Shown here: positions 5,064 to 5,285 of the stretch, one piece after another | How the letters are laid out: the number at the start of each line of letters is the position of its first letter | Position numbering within the stretch: the first letter of the stretch is position 1 | Assembly: GCA_031263625.1 (NCBI GenBank) | Contig: JAISFK010000264.1 | Coordinates: 1-5,285, forward strand | Length of the DNA: 5,285 nucleotides | Origin: Clostridiales bacterium | Lineage (GTDB): Bacteria; Bacillota; Clostridia; WRLR01 | Reading direction: 5' to 3' | Made by a program: the position numbers and the translations under genes | Notes under the pieces: generated by a model | The model's database searches: none | Told to the model about the DNA's origin: nothing | Seen by the model: only the letters and a program-made list of their open reading frames with translations

Positions 5064-5285
5064 CTATATGCCAAATTCGTCCAGCGAAAGGCTGAACGCC
5101 CCGATGAAATCCCGCATGAACATGTCCGCCTCCGGCAGGCCCATGGCCTCGATTTTTTTCCGCGTAGCCTCGGCGGCGGCCCTGAACTCGGAATTGCCCA
5201 TGGCCAGCTCCTCTATGCATTTGATGTGCGCGGAGATCGAGTCCGCGGCTTTCACGAACCGCGCAATCTGAGGCTGGCCGCCGCT
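5064..5285 (-). CDS. C-terminal part of an unrecognised protein, 5' end beyond the window
   Basis: The frame is open from the right edge to TAG at 5064-5066, giving 73 visible residues, so the true start lies outside the window; an internal GTG at 5255 is not needed as a start. The visible part is charged and appears helical: AADSISAHIKCIEEL, then EFRAAAEATRKKIEAMGL, then a hydrophobic ending DMFMRDFIGAFSLSLDEFGI. Codons mostly end in G or C, like the left-hand regulator, with AAA for lysine, which looks like real coding. I see no transmembrane segment, metal-binding motif or helix-turn-helix in this piece and do not recognise the family. It is read in the same direction as the GyrI-like regulator but separated from it by 197 bases, so a shared operon is unlikely. 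Confidence 0.6.
   Translation of the reverse strand, partial: SGGQPQIARFVKAADSISAHIKCIEELAMGNSEFRAAAEATRKKIEAMGLPEADMFMRDFIGAFSLSLDEFGI

Noticed and set aside
1..5285. CRISPR array, tRNA, rRNA or insertion sequence
   Set aside because: I found no spaced direct repeats of the right size, no cloverleaf or rRNA-like segments and no transposase motifs or terminal inverted repeats.

Overview
The window looks like a piece of a Bacillota chromosome, most plausibly Paenibacillus/Cohnella-like. The reasons are a large membrane-anchored AraC/YesN-type sensor-regulator, strong AGGAGG-type ribosome binding sites, sigma-A-like promoters, and a stand-alone uroporphyrinogen-decarboxylase (URO-D) superfamily methyltransferase. 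The assignment is an inference from gene types, not from a marker gene.

Layout. (1) Bases 1-2451, minus strand: one continuous reading frame of 817 codons that runs off the left edge. It encodes a two-transmembrane sensor with a C-terminal AraC DNA-binding domain. The predicted outside domain carries an 81-residue glycine/alanine-rich stretch. (2) Bases 2452-2735: a divergent control region with a promoter on each strand, an imperfect palindrome over the regulator's -35 box, a 9-bp tandem repeat between the two promoters, and an inverted repeat in the leader of the next gene. (3) Bases 2736-3836, plus strand: a complete URO-D/MtaA/CmuA-like protein, apparently a single-gene transcript. (4) Bases 3906-3946: a perfect 14-bp hairpin between convergent genes. 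(5) Bases 3961-4866, minus strand: a complete soluble AraC-family regulator with a GyrI-like effector-binding domain. (6) Bases 4867-5063: no protein gene, but on the plus strand a strongly foldable segment followed by a hairpin with six T's, a candidate small RNA. (7) Bases 5064-5285, minus strand: the 3' end of an unrecognised gene entering from the right edge.

How they may work together. The membrane regulator and the URO-D gene share a divergent promoter region, so the regulator is a reasonable candidate to control the URO-D gene. The second AraC regulator ends tail-to-tail with it and may be independent. URO-D superfamily methyltransferases usually move methyl groups to or from a corrinoid protein, but no corrinoid-protein or partner methyltransferase gene lies in the window.

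Base composition changes sharply. In the left regulator 28 of 30 counted codons end in G or C, against 13 of 30 at the start of the URO-D gene and 19 of 30 at the start of the second regulator. This suggests that the middle block has a different history from its left flank.
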